Of a stretch of DNA of 49,688 nt, positions 41,775 through 49,681 are shown in pieces. Positions within the stretch are counted from its first letter, which is position 1. Each line of letters opens with the position of its first letter. The position numbers and the translations under genes are program-made. The notes under the pieces are model-generated. The model did not search any database and had not been told where the DNA came from. It saw nothing but the letters and a program-made list of their open reading frames with translations. The stretch is from an uncultured Bacteroides sp. (GTDB lineage Bacteria > Bacteroidota > Bacteroidia > Bacteroidales > Bacteroidaceae), in contig CABUKU010000022.1 of the NCBI GenBank assembly GCA_902492205.1, forward strand, positions 1-49,688. Direction: 5' to 3'.

Positions 41775-43082
41775 ATGGAAAATGTTAATGTAAAACCGGC
41801 TACCGGTAAGTTGGGCGTTCTTTGCGTAGGATTAGGCGCCGTGACTTCTACTTTTATGACTGGTGTTTTGATGGCTCGCAAGGGCTTGGCAAAACCAGTA
41901 GGCTCTATGACACAATATGATAAGATGCGTGTCGGAAGAGGAAAAGACAAACAGTACAAACATTATGGTGAGATTGTTCCACTTGCAAACCTGAACGATA
42001 TTGTGTTCGGTGCATGGGATGTTTATCCGGCTAATGCTTATGAATCAGCTATCAATTGCGAGGTGTTGAAAGAGAAAGATATCAACCCCGTGAAAGATGA
42101 ATTGGAAAAAATCGTTCCGATGAAAGCTGCTTTCGATCACAATTATGCTTCACGTTTGGATGGAAACAATGTGAAGAGTTGTAAAGACCGTTGGGATATG
42201 ATGGAACAACTTCGTGAGGATATCCGTAAATTCAAAGCTACTAATAATTGCGAACGGATCGTAGTTCTTTGGGCTGCTTCTACTGAAATTTATGTTCCTG
42301 TTGATGAGGAAATACATGGAACTCTTGCCGCTTTGGAAAAAGCAATGAAAGCTGATGATAAAGAACACATTGCTCCGTCTATGTGCTATGCTTATGCTGC
42401 ATTGATGGAAGGTGCTCCTTTTATCATGGGGGCTCCCAATACTACAGTTGATATTCCTGCCATGTGGGAATTGGCTGAAAAAACTAAAATGCCTATTGCC
42501 GGAAAGGACTTTAAAACAGGTCAGACTTTGGTTAAATCAGGTTTTGCTCCGATTATCGGCACACGTTGTTTAGGCTTGGACGGATGGTTCTCTACTAATA
42601 TTTTAGGTAACCGTGACGGACTTGTTTTGGATGAACCTGCTAACTTCCACACAAAAGAAGTAAGTAAGCTTTCTACATTGGAATCAATCCTTGTCCCGGA
42701 AGAACAACCCGATCTTTATACAGATTACTACCATAAAGTACGTATTAACTACTATCCTCCCCGCAATGATAACAAAGAGGGTTGGGATAATATTGATATT
42801 TTTGGTTGGATGGGTTATCCGATGCAGATTAAGATTAATTTCTTGTGTCGTGACTCTATCTTGGCTGCACCTTTGGCTCTCGACTTGGTATTGTTGAGCG
42901 ACCTTGCTGCCCGTGCAGGACGTTATGGTACTCAGCGCTTCCTGAGCTTCTTCCTTAAGAGCCCGATGCATGACTATACTGAAAATGAAGTTCCTATCAA
43001 TCACCTCTTCCAGCAATATGCTATTTTGAAGAATGCTATTCGTGAAATGGGTGGTTATGAGGCCGATCAGGAAATAGATTAA
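41775..43082 (+). CDS. Myo-inositol-1-phosphate synthase
   Basis: This enzyme (435 residues) converts glucose 6-phosphate to inositol 1-phosphate (1L, i.e. D-3) using bound NAD. The N-terminal Rossmann motif VGLGAVTSTFMTG, the catalytic-domain SGFAPIIGTRCLG and the late GWMGYPMQIKINFLCRDSILAAPLALDL block are family landmarks. In Bacteroides thetaiotaomicron the same enzyme (BT_1526) starts the phosphoinositol lipid pathway. It has its own promoter and terminator and is divergent from the PfkB kinase. It supports reading the neighbouring genes as inositol-lipid genes. Confidence 0.93.
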   Translation: MENVNVKPATGKLGVLCVGLGAVTSTFMTGVLMARKGLAKPVGSMTQYDKMRVGRGKDKQYKHYGEIVPLANLNDIVFGAWDVYPANAYESAINCEVLKEKDINPVKDELEKIVPMKAAFDHNYASRLDGNNVKSCKDRWDMMEQLREDIRKFKATNNCERIVVLWAASTEIYVPVDEEIHGTLAALEKAMKADDKEHIAPSMCYAYAALMEGAPFIMGAPNTTVDIPAMWELAEKTKMPIAGKDFKTGQTLVKSGFAPIIGTRCLGLDGWFSTNILGNRDGLVLDEPANFHTKEVSKLSTLESILVPEEQPDLYTDYYHKVRINYYPPRNDNKEGWDNIDIFGWMGYPMQIKINFLCRDSILAAPLALDLVLLSDLAARAGRYGTQRFLSFFLKSPMHDYTENEVPINHLFQQYAILKNAIREMGGYEADQEID

Positions 43083-43104
43083 TATATTTATCTAAATAAA
43101 AGGT

Positions 43105-43130
43105 AAAGGCGGGGTAAAAACTCCGCCTTT
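43105..43130 (+). terminator. Terminator after myo-inositol-phosphate synthase
   Basis: AAAGGCGG and CCGCCTTT pair around GGTAAAAACT, 22 bp after the stop codon, followed by ATTGTTTAT. Confidence 0.75.
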
Positions 43131-43201
43131 ATTGTTTATAGGGTAATTCATTAATAAAGCTTATTTCTGACAAAATTGCTTGTTCTGTCGAAATGAATTT
43201 G

Positions 43202-43209
43202 TAATTTTG
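43202..43209 (+). promoter_or_regulatory. -7 promoter element of the sigma-54-activator/secG operon
   Basis: TAATTTTG fits TAnnTTTG, 19 bp before the ATG at 43229; CTTG at 43179-43182 is a partial -33 element at the right distance. Confidence 0.5.
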
Positions 43210-43228
43210 TCATATAATTAAAAACAAT

Positions 43229-44488
43229 ATGGTTAAGTCAGAAATTCAACAGGTAAAGCTCAGGTTTGGTATTATTGGCAATGCTGAAGCCTTGAATCGT
43301 GCTATTGATGTGGCTATGCAAGTGGCACCGACCGACTTATCCGTACTAATTACCGGAGAAAGTGGCGTCGGAAAAGAAAGTTTTCCGCAGATCATTCATC
43401 AATATAGCCGTCGTAAGCACGGGCAATATATAGCAGTCAACTGTGGAGCCATCCCTGAAGGAACGATTGATTCCGAACTTTTCGGACATGAGAAAGGGGC
43501 TTTTACCGGAGCAATAGGCGAACGGAAAGGTTATTTCGGTGAAGCCGATGGAGGAACGATTTTTCTGGATGAGGTAGGAGAGTTGCCTTTACCCACACAG
43601 GCGCGTTTGCTTCGGGTGCTCGAAAGCGGTGAGTTTATTAAGGTCGGTTCATCAAAAGTACAGAAAACTGATGTGCGTATTGTTGCTGCTACAAACGTAA
43701 ATTTAACTGAAGCCATTGCACAAGGACGTTTCCGTGAGGATTTGTATTATCGTCTGAATACTGTACCTATTCAAATTCCGCCTTTACGCGAAAGACCGGA
43801 TGATATTGTTTTGCTGTTCAGAAAGTTTGCTTCAGATTTTGCCGAGAAATATCGTATGCCGGCTATTATGTTGACGGAAGAAGCAAAAAGAGTGCTTGTC
43901 TCATTTCCTTGGCCGGGGAATGTTCGTCAGTTGAAGAATATTACGGAACAAATCTCCATCATTGAGACAAACAGGGAGATTACGCCCGAAATCTTACGGA
44001 TGTATTTGCCGGATCAATCCCGGATGGAACGGCTTCCTGCCTTTTTGGGTGGTGACAGCCAGGGAAAGACGTTTGGCAGTGAGAGAGAAATACTTTATCA
44101 GGTCTTGTTTGAAATGAGGCAGGATGTGACAGAACTGAAAAAACTGGTGCATAATATCATGGCAGATAAGGTTGCAACAGCTACACAGGTAACCCCTTCC
44201 ACGGCTGTGGCTTATTATCCGCCTACCCCGTCGAGCGTAGTGCCTGCAACTGTGGCTGCAAGCGTACCGACAATTAATATTACATCGACAAAACAGAAAC
44301 CCGAAGAAGATGATATTCAGGACACGGAAGAATATGTGGAAGAATCCCTTTCTTTGGATGATGTTGAAAAAGAAATGATTAGAAAAGCACTTGAGAAGCA
44401 TCATGGAAAGAGAAAAAGTGCAGCGAAAGATCTGAATATATCAGAACGTACACTTTATAGAAAAATAAAAGAATATGAATTGGAGTAA
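43229..44488 (+). CDS. Sigma-54-interacting AAA+ transcriptional activator with Fis-type HTH
   Basis: The 419 residues begin almost directly with the sigma-54 AAA+ domain (about 10-245): Walker A GESGVGKE, the sigma-54 contact loop GAFTGA, Walker B TIFLDEVGELP and the R-finger region FREDLYYRLN. A linker rich in Pro/Thr/Val follows, then a Fis-type HTH ending KRKSAAKDLNISERTLYRKI. There is no N-terminal receiver or sensor domain, so control must come from a partner or from expression level. It overlaps lptE by 14 bp and heads a run ending in secG. Confidence 0.92.
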   Translation: MVKSEIQQVKLRFGIIGNAEALNRAIDVAMQVAPTDLSVLITGESGVGKESFPQIIHQYSRRKHGQYIAVNCGAIPEGTIDSELFGHEKGAFTGAIGERKGYFGEADGGTIFLDEVGELPLPTQARLLRVLESGEFIKVGSSKVQKTDVRIVAATNVNLTEAIAQGRFREDLYYRLNTVPIQIPPLRERPDDIVLLFRKFASDFAEKYRMPAIMLTEEAKRVLVSFPWPGNVRQLKNITEQISIIETNREITPEILRMYLPDQSRMERLPAFLGGDSQGKTFGSEREILYQVLFEMRQDVTELKKLVHNIMADKVATATQVTPSTAVAYYPPTPSSVVPATVAASVPTINITSTKQKPEEDDIQDTEEYVEESLSLDDVEKEMIRKALEKHHGKRKSAAKDLNISERTLYRKIKEYELE

Positions 44489-44996
44489 AAAAGCGCCGAA
44501 ACTGCTTGCGTTGGTTGCATTGGTACTGGTGATAGTTTCGTGCACGGTTTCCTATAAATTTAACGGGTCTTCCATCAATTATAATTTGGTTAAGACAATT
44601 ACTATCGAGACATTCCCTTTGCAATCGGATTATGTATATGCTCCTTTGGGAACCACCTTTAATCAGGAGTTGCAGGATATTTTTATTCGCCAGACACGTT
44701 TGCAACTTGTTCCGCGTAATGGAGATTTGGTTATTTCGGGAGCTATTGTCAGATACAGTCAGATAAACCAGGCGGTGAAAGCCGATGGTTTCTCCTCTGA
44801 AACACAGTTGAGAATCGAAGTAAAAGTGAACTTTGTGAATAACACGAATCATTCGCAAGATTTTGAGCAGACATTCTCAGCCCAGCAAAATTATGATTCG
44901 TCGCTCCCTCTCAGTTCTGTGCAGGATGAGTTGATCTCCAAGATGGTAAAGGACATTACAGAACAGATATTTAATGCAACGGTAGCTAACTGGTAA
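44475..44996 (+). CDS. lptE: LptE-family outer-membrane LPS-assembly lipoprotein
   Basis: The 173 residues start with a hydrophobic signal and lipobox around VSC-TVS (ALVLVIVSCTVSY). The mature part fits the Bacteroidetes LptE family: SINYNLVKTITIETFPLQSDYVYAPLG, then the beta-rich ELQDIFIRQTRLQLVPRNGDLVISGAI stretch. LptE plugs LptD and helps place LPS in the outer membrane. It starts inside the sigma-54-activator gene (14 bp overlap) and is followed after 3 bp by the TPR-like gene. Confidence 0.85.
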   Translation: MNWSKKAPKLLALVALVLVIVSCTVSYKFNGSSINYNLVKTITIETFPLQSDYVYAPLGTTFNQELQDIFIRQTRLQLVPRNGDLVISGAIVRYSQINQAVKADGFSSETQLRIEVKVNFVNNTNHSQDFEQTFSAQQNYDSSLPLSSVQDELISKMVKDITEQIFNATVANW

Positions 44997-44999
44997 AAC

Positions 45000-45746
45000 A
45001 TGACATCAACAAATTTGCAGGAATGGATTGCCCATCCCGAAAGTTTGAATAGGGATACATTGTACGAGCTTAGAAATGTAGTGGCTCGCTATCCCTATTT
45101 CCAGACAGCCCGTTTATTGTATCTCAAAAACTTGTATTTACTCCATGATATAGCCTTCGGTGAAGAATTGCGGAGGGCTGCCCTTTATGTGAGTGACCGC
45201 CGGATGCTTTTTAATTTGATTGAAGGTGGCAGGTTTGTGATTAAAGCTAAGACAGCAAAGAAAGAAGATGTTTTGGCGGAGGAGCCGAACCTTGACCGGA
45301 CTTTGTCGTTGATTGATGCATTTCTTTCCAGTATTCCCGAAGAGCCGTCAGGGCAACCTTCTACTTATGACTTGTCTACCGATTATACGGGTTATTTGTT
45401 GAAACAGGAAGAAGAACACTCATCCGAAGTGCCTAAATTAAAGGGTTTTGAACTCATAGACGAGTTTATTGAAAAAGCGGAAACGGAGACTTCTTTGAGG
45501 TTGAAACCGGTGGGCGAAGAAGAAGCCGGAGAGTATCCTGCACCAGAGTCCGTATCAGAAGAAAATGAGGATGATGAGAGCTGTTTTACAGAAACTTTGG
45601 CTAAAATTTATATCCGGCAAAAAAGATATTCGAAGGCACTTGAAATAATTAAAAAATTAAGTTTGAAATATCCGAAAAAAAATGCTTACTTTGCAGACCA
45701 AATTAGATTTTTGGAGAAATTGATTATTAACACTAAATCAAAATAA
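45000..45746 (+). CDS. TPR-like protein between lptE and secG (unknown function)
   Basis: The 248 residues have helical segments at the start (YELRNVVARYPYFQTARLLYLKNLYL) and end (TLAKIYIRQKRYSKALEIIKKLSLKYP), with an acidic, low-complexity middle (about 85-200). The end looks like a single TPR unit. There is no signal peptide, so it is probably cytoplasmic. The gene sits 3 bp after lptE and 4 bp before secG, a fixed neighbourhood in Bacteroides as far as I recall. I do not recognise a named family. Confidence 0.75.
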   Translation: MTSTNLQEWIAHPESLNRDTLYELRNVVARYPYFQTARLLYLKNLYLLHDIAFGEELRRAALYVSDRRMLFNLIEGGRFVIKAKTAKKEDVLAEEPNLDRTLSLIDAFLSSIPEEPSGQPSTYDLSTDYTGYLLKQEEEHSSEVPKLKGFELIDEFIEKAETETSLRLKPVGEEEAGEYPAPESVSEENEDDESCFTETLAKIYIRQKRYSKALEIIKKLSLKYPKKNAYFADQIRFLEKLIINTKSK

Positions 45747-45750
45747 CAAA

Positions 45751-46113
45751 ATGTATTTATTATTAGTTATCTTAATTGTTATTGCAGCAATATTGATGTG
45801 CTTCATTGTTTTGATACAGAATTCTAAAGGAGGAGGTCTTGCTTCAAGCTTTTCTTCATCTAATCAAATCATGGGCGTGCGGAAGACTACAGACCTTTTG
45901 GAGAAGTTTACTTGGGGACTTGCTGCTGCTATGGTAGTATTGAGCGTGGCAACTGCCTATGTTATTCCTTCTTCTGACAAAGAACACGGTTCTGTTATTC
46001 AGGAAGAAGCTTTGAAAGAAACTGCAACCAATCCAATGAATACTCCGGGATTTGCTGCTCCTAAAGCTGATGCTCCTGCTGCAACTGCAACTCCTGCTGA
46101 TTCGGCACAGTAA
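45751..46113 (+). CDS. secG: Preprotein translocase subunit SecG
   Basis: The 120 residues show two transmembrane segments (about 2-22 and 51-70) around the conserved SecG loop LIQNSKGGGLASSFSSSNQIMG. A long Ala/Pro-rich acidic tail follows, as in other Bacteroidetes SecG. It is part of the SecYEG channel in the inner membrane. The gene closes the operon that begins with the sigma-54 activator and is followed by a strong terminator. Confidence 0.94.
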   Translation: MYLLLVILIVIAAILMCFIVLIQNSKGGGLASSFSSSNQIMGVRKTTDLLEKFTWGLAAAMVVLSVATAYVIPSSDKEHGSVIQEEALKETATNPMNTPGFAAPKADAPAATATPADSAQ

Positions 46114-46143
46114 TTTAGCGGATAAGAACGTTTGAAAATACAA

Positions 46144-46174
46144 ACGGGCTGCTATCTTCACGATGGCAGCCCGT
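46144..46174. terminator. Bidirectional terminator between secG and the LytTR gene
   Basis: A 13-bp stem with one G-T pair, ACGGGCTGCTATC and GATGGCAGCCCGT around TTCAC, is followed by ATTGTTTTAT. It lies between convergent genes and serves secG and probably the LytTR gene. Confidence 0.85.
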
Positions 46175-46215
46175 ATTGTTTTATAAAAGTGCTCCGTTTT
46201 ATTGGTACGTATGCT

Positions 46216-47004
46216 TTAAATGGCTAATTGCTCTTTTAACAGCTTATATCCGGTATTGCTGATACGAAGGGATATTCCGTTCTTTAGCAGAAGTTGATAG
46301 GTTTCCTTGCCCATTAACTCCACACGCTCCACATAATTGATGTTAATGATGTAAGAACGGTGTATGCGGATGAATTGGGAAGAAGGCAAATGGCTTTCAA
46401 AGAACTTCATGGTTTGCTCCTTTAAATACTGTCCGTTAGGAGTGAATAGCGTAACATAATCTCCCGTTGCTTGCAGATAAATCAATTCATCGAGGGGGAT
46501 GATATGTATTTTTCCTCTGTCTTTTACTGCCACACGGTCTATGTTTTCTTCATTCTGAATCGTTTGAATGATTTCTTCCGCTTTCCTTTCTTCCTGCCAT
46601 GTTTGCAGTTTTTGTACCCGAAACCAAAGAACAATGATGGCCCACATTAATATTCCGAATATCAACCGGGTGGCAAGAGTGCTCTCAAATGAAGGGTAAG
46701 GAGAATGAAAGATTGCCGTTGCCAGTAAATCCCCACCATAGCTTCCTGTTGCCCAAACGATCATAACAAGCAGGGCAAGTAATATCTGTCCGGGAATTCC
46801 TTCAAGAGAATCTATTGAATACCATAACAAGAAACTCAGCATGAAAAGTATTCCCGTAGATATAAAACTGTCTATCAGGGCAGGTGATAAGGATGCCGCT
46901 TCGCAATGTGTAAGCAGATAACATTGGATGGCAACTCCTCCTGCTACCCATCCCATGATAGCCGCCAGTCGTTTTTTGCTCTTTAAGAAAGGGTGTAATG
47001 GCAT
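46216..47004 (-). CDS. Membrane-anchored LytTR-family transcriptional regulator
   Basis: From the MPLHPFL start (262 residues) the protein has about four hydrophobic segments (20-140) followed by a LytTR DNA-binding domain at the C-terminus, with LIYLQATGDYVTLFTPNG and the SQFIRIHRSYIINI motif. The frame is open for 60 codons further upstream, but that stretch overlaps the next gene and has no domain. The gene starts 2 bp after the LiaF-like gene, so the two are co-transcribed. The membrane part may sense envelope state; the target genes are unknown. Confidence 0.87.
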   Translation of the reverse strand: MPLHPFLKSKKRLAAIMGWVAGGVAIQCYLLTHCEAASLSPALIDSFISTGILFMLSFLLWYSIDSLEGIPGQILLALLVMIVWATGSYGGDLLATAIFHSPYPSFESTLATRLIFGILMWAIIVLWFRVQKLQTWQEERKAEEIIQTIQNEENIDRVAVKDRGKIHIIPLDELIYLQATGDYVTLFTPNGQYLKEQTMKFFESHLPSSQFIRIHRSYIININYVERVELMGKETYQLLLKNGISLRISNTGYKLLKEQLAI

Positions 47005-47006
47005 AA

Positions 47007-47774
47007 TTAATCTTTTATGGTTAATCCTGCGAAGCTCAGGTTTCCTCGGATAACAAGTGATCTCGACATATCGGTAAGAGTCCCTCTGAGACGAGAATCT
47101 TCCACTCCCCCCATAAAAGACTGTACTTCGGTTCTGATGTTCCAACTGTTTGGCGCATAAATTTCTATTCCTCCGAAACTGCACTCCACAAGGATAACTG
47201 TTTCACCTTCTGCCAAGGATGTTCTTCTTAAATCAAGAACATTTGAGCCAAATGAGTTTTTCAGGTTAGCTCCTTTAAAAACAGGATCGGTTACGGTTTG
47301 GCGTATCTCGCCGAAAGAGTTGTTGGAATACACAAACCCGTCTACCGTGTTGCTTTTCTCGTCTCCGTTTATCCGGCATTTATTATTGTAGCGCGAAGCA
47401 TATATGCGGTGTTGTGGTTTCAGCAAAATGATAAGTCCGATGACAACCAAAACGATAGGCCAGGAAATAATGGAGCTATAAGCTACAATTCCCAACTTTG
47501 GAAGGATAAACACAATACCGATGCAGTTAAGTATAAGCCCTCTGGTCACTTCTCCACGCATTAGGGAATATATACCTAATACAATGAGCAACACTTGCCA
47601 GGAAACAAGTATATGGAAAATATGCGGACTGAGCCAACCTAAGTTCTTTGCACCAAGCAGAAGACCTGCTATGATAAATAGGAGAGCAACCAAATATTTG
47701 CCACCTCCATGATTTCTATGACCTCGTGTGAAGAAGTTTGATTCAAAAGAATCATTTGAGTTTTTTGTTTCCAT
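47007..47774 (-). CDS. LiaF-like/DUF5668 membrane protein (cell-wall stress type)
   Basis: The start chosen (METKNS, 255 residues) lies 16 codons inside the longest frame, just downstream of a -7 element. About four transmembrane segments (25-120) with a LiaF-type N-terminal layout (VLLIVLGIYSLMRGEV, VLVVIGLIILLKPQHR) come first. A beta-strand-rich DUF2154-like C-terminus follows (SFGGIEIYAPNSWNIRTEVQSFMGGVEDSR). In Firmicutes LiaF represses a cell-envelope two-component system. Here it is paired with a LytTR regulator, which suggests a Bacteroidetes version of the same kind of sensor. Confidence 0.85.
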   Translation of the reverse strand: METKNSNDSFESNFFTRGHRNHGGGKYLVALLFIIAGLLLGAKNLGWLSPHIFHILVSWQVLLIVLGIYSLMRGEVTRGLILNCIGIVFILPKLGIVAYSSIISWPIVLVVIGLIILLKPQHRIYASRYNNKCRINGDEKSNTVDGFVYSNNSFGEIRQTVTDPVFKGANLKNSFGSNVLDLRRTSLAEGETVILVECSFGGIEIYAPNSWNIRTEVQSFMGGVEDSRLRGTLTDMSRSLVIRGNLSFAGLTIKD

Positions 47775-47799
47775 AATTTCTTGTTTATTTGTTTTGTGA

Positions 47800-47807
47800 C
47801 AAATATA
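47800..47807 (-). promoter_or_regulatory. -7 promoter element of the LiaF-like/LytTR operon
   Basis: TATATTTG on the minus strand, 26 bp before the chosen ATG. The 120 bp further upstream hold no other recognised signal. Confidence 0.5.
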
Positions 47808-47928
47808 GGCGATTGGTTGCATACTGAAAATAGAAATTCTTTTATTCTCGGATATAAGTCGATGAATTACCGATTATGCCCGATAAAATAATCCTTGTAT
47901 GCCCCTTTAAATAGAGTTTGTTTAATAT

Positions 47929-48537
47929 TACCTTCAAATGTTCATTTAACATTTAGTTGGTTCATCATAAGGAAGATAGTGTGAACATTTAACTACTCTA
48001 ATGTCCACTTTATCTTCACAAAAACTTCTGTCAGCAATGATAAGGTATGTTTTCGTTTCCCCCAACTATCACCCGGCTTTTTCAATCGACTGCATGTTTA
48101 TTTCAATCAACAGCATGTTTAACCGAAAACAACAGGTCATTTAAAAAAAACATAAGGACAACTAAGTGAAAACGACGGGACATTTAAGTGAGTCAGTGTA
48201 CACTAACAGGTGAGACGGTGTACAGTAACTCGGCAGTTACAGTACAGTAACCAGCTAGAAGACATAGTGTAACTTGGATTAGACAGGAATTTAATGGACA
48301 GAACCGTAGTTTTTGGCTTCCCATTCATACTGTAAATATACGAAATATTTCTGATATTTCCAAATTTCAGGGGGCAAAAAGTACAGTAAATTACAGCGTT
48401 TTTCCCTATTTCCCATGTTTGGAAAAGAATGTATGATGAATGTAAAGTGAATATAAAGTGGAGATTAGAAAGGTTAAATATTCATCGTAACTTATTTATA
48501 GTGAAAAAACTAAATGTTAAATGAACATTTGAAGGTA
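47929..48537. repeat. Noncoding repeat element, copy 2 (609 bp, terminal inverted repeats)
   Basis: The ends 47929-47956 and 48510-48537 are exact 28-bp inverted repeats (opening TACCTTCAAATG, closing CATTTGAAGGTA). A hairpin with GAAGATAGTGTG and CACTTTATCTTC-type arms follows the left end. The centre (48081-48277) is roughly 90% identical by eye to copy 1 and holds the same 20-23-bp units. The sequence between hairpin and centre is not alignable. No ORF is present. The flanks of the two copies differ, so the ends of similarity define the element. Confidence 0.85.
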
Positions 48538-48701
48538 AAAGTAGAATCTTTCTACTTAGCAGGAGTGTGATAAGATAAAATCATAAAAAGAATAATAAAT
48601 GCATGATTTGGTTATAGAATAGGAAGCCTTATTTGTTTCAGTTTTCCTTATTTTTGTCTGATATATATGTGCTTAGAATTATATATCGTATATTTGCTTT
48701 G

Positions 48702-48872
48702 CCAAACATATAATTTAGGTGGGAGGAACCCGTCAACTCTCATGGTGGGCATTTTTATGCCTGTCCATAATATTTCTATATAGCGGTTTCGTACCCCCAT
48801 AAGGAGTGCTAATGCACCCTTGAACCCTGCCGTGAGCAATGTTAGACAATGGGAAAGGCGAAACCGTTTTTT
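48702..48872 (+). ncRNA. Structured small RNA, unit 1
   Basis: The unit follows a -7 element TATATTTG at 48689-48696. Three hairpins can be drawn: GGTGGG with CCCGTC; ATGG/GGCAT with ATGCC/CCAT; and UAUUUC with GGAGUG-type wobble pairs. CGGTTTCG (48784-48791) pairs with CGAAACCG (48859-48866), followed by six Ts. Several pairs that differ from unit 2 are kept as G-U wobbles, which suggests selection on structure. The closing stem seen in unit 2 is weak here. Function unknown. Confidence 0.65.
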
Positions 48873-48942
48873 GTATCATTTCTTCTTGTCTTTTTTGTCT
48901 GAAACCTATGTATTTTGAATTATATATCGTATATTTGTTTCG

Positions 48943-49116
48943 TCAAACATATAATTTAGGTGGGAGGACCCGCCAACTCTCATGGTGGGCATTTTTATGC
49001 CTGTCCATGACACTCCTATATGGCGGTTTCGTACCCCCATAGGGAGTGTTAATGCACCCCTAATATCCTGCCTAAAGTAGTATGTTTGACAATGGGAAAG
49101 ACGAAACCGCTTTTTT
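48943..49116 (+). ncRNA. Structured small RNA, unit 2 (or leader of the downstream gene)
   Basis: The unit follows TATATTTG at 48930-48937. CAAACATA (48944-48951) and TTTAGG pair with CCTAAA and TATGTTTG near 49075-49088, closing the molecule. Inside are GGTGGG/CCCGCC, CATGG/CCATG with GGCAT/ATGCC, and ACACTCC/GGAGTGT hairpins. GCGGTTTCGT (49023-49032) pairs with ACGAAACCGC (49101-49110) before six Ts, giving a terminator. Pairing of the closing stem and of the terminator stem overlap in space, so two folds may compete. The gene at 49176 begins 59 nt downstream. Confidence 0.65.
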
Positions 49117-49175
49117 ATTGTCCCTTTTGTTTTTCCCATTGAACATACATTATTAACTTACTAAATTTAAAGATT

Positions 49176-49643
49176 ATGGAAGAAACACAAAAGGAATCCG
49201 TAGGAGTGGGAGGTATGAAGATTACTACAACTGATGTCTTTACTATTTCGGAGGAGGAACAAAAGGAACTTTATTTGAGAATAGCTTTTTTATCATTGCC
49301 TACTCTTTTAAGAACCCGGCAGTCGGATTTAGACTCGCTTTATATATTGTACAATGAATTGGGCAAGATTGTGAAAATGTTCAATCGGTTTAATTCTGCT
49401 ACTTGGATTGACTGGATGGTGGATATTCAGAAGATAAACGGATTATATTTATTGGAAAGTAGCAATAGCAGAAAAGACAAGCTGAGAATGATAGATAGTA
49501 TTACAACTCATTTAAATATGCTTGCTGCAATAGGGAAAAGCTTACCTGCGATGAAAAAACTGGAAGGAATATATACTCGTCATTATAATAATGTCAGTAA
49601 CCTGATTGCCATTGAAAAACAAAAGCAATTGAGGGATCAATGA
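49176..49643 (+). CDS. Unknown 155-residue helical protein
   Basis: I do not recognise this family. The 155 residues are mostly helical with no signal peptide and no transmembrane segment. The middle has regular leucine-rich stretches (ELYLRIAFLSLPTLLR, SLYILYNELGKIVKMF), and the rest is Lys/Ser-rich. It probably lies in the cytoplasm. It follows the second small-RNA unit by 59 nt; no separate promoter was found, so it may be expressed by read-through of that unit. It ends 46 bp before the window edge. Confidence 0.65.
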   Translation: MEETQKESVGVGGMKITTTDVFTISEEEQKELYLRIAFLSLPTLLRTRQSDLDSLYILYNELGKIVKMFNRFNSATWIDWMVDIQKINGLYLLESSNSRKDKLRMIDSITTHLNMLAAIGKSLPAMKKLEGIYTRHYNNVSNLIAIEKQKQLRDQ

Positions 49644-49673
49644 ATAAACCTGAGGTGTAAATTTATAAATTGT

Positions 49674-49681
49674 TATCTTTG
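49674..49681 (+). promoter_or_regulatory. -7 promoter element at the right edge
   Basis: TATCTTTG fits TAnnTTTG, 8 bases before the end of the window, and probably drives a gene beyond it. No -33 box was found. Confidence 0.35.

Larger units (their letters stand above)
48640..49117. repeat. Two tandem copies of a 241-bp unit (duplicated RNA gene with promoter)
   Basis: Positions about 48640-48873 and 48880-49117 are direct repeats offset by 241 bp, sharing the promoter region, the hairpins and the U-tract end. Minus-strand ORFs over both copies are shadows. The 100 bp between the repeat element and this duplication (48538-48639) hold nothing I recognise. Confidence 0.8.

Noticed and set aside
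46216..47184. Longer 322-codon version of the LytTR gene
   Set aside because: The extra 60 codons overlap the LiaF-like gene and contain no domain; the start at 47004 gives a clean 2-bp operon gap.
48648..48839. Minus-strand ORF of 63 codons over small-RNA unit 1, with a similar one at 48906-49139 over unit 2
   Set aside because: Both are antisense to structured, promoter-bearing units, and the duplicated sequence alone explains why the two translations resemble each other. No start signal is seen.
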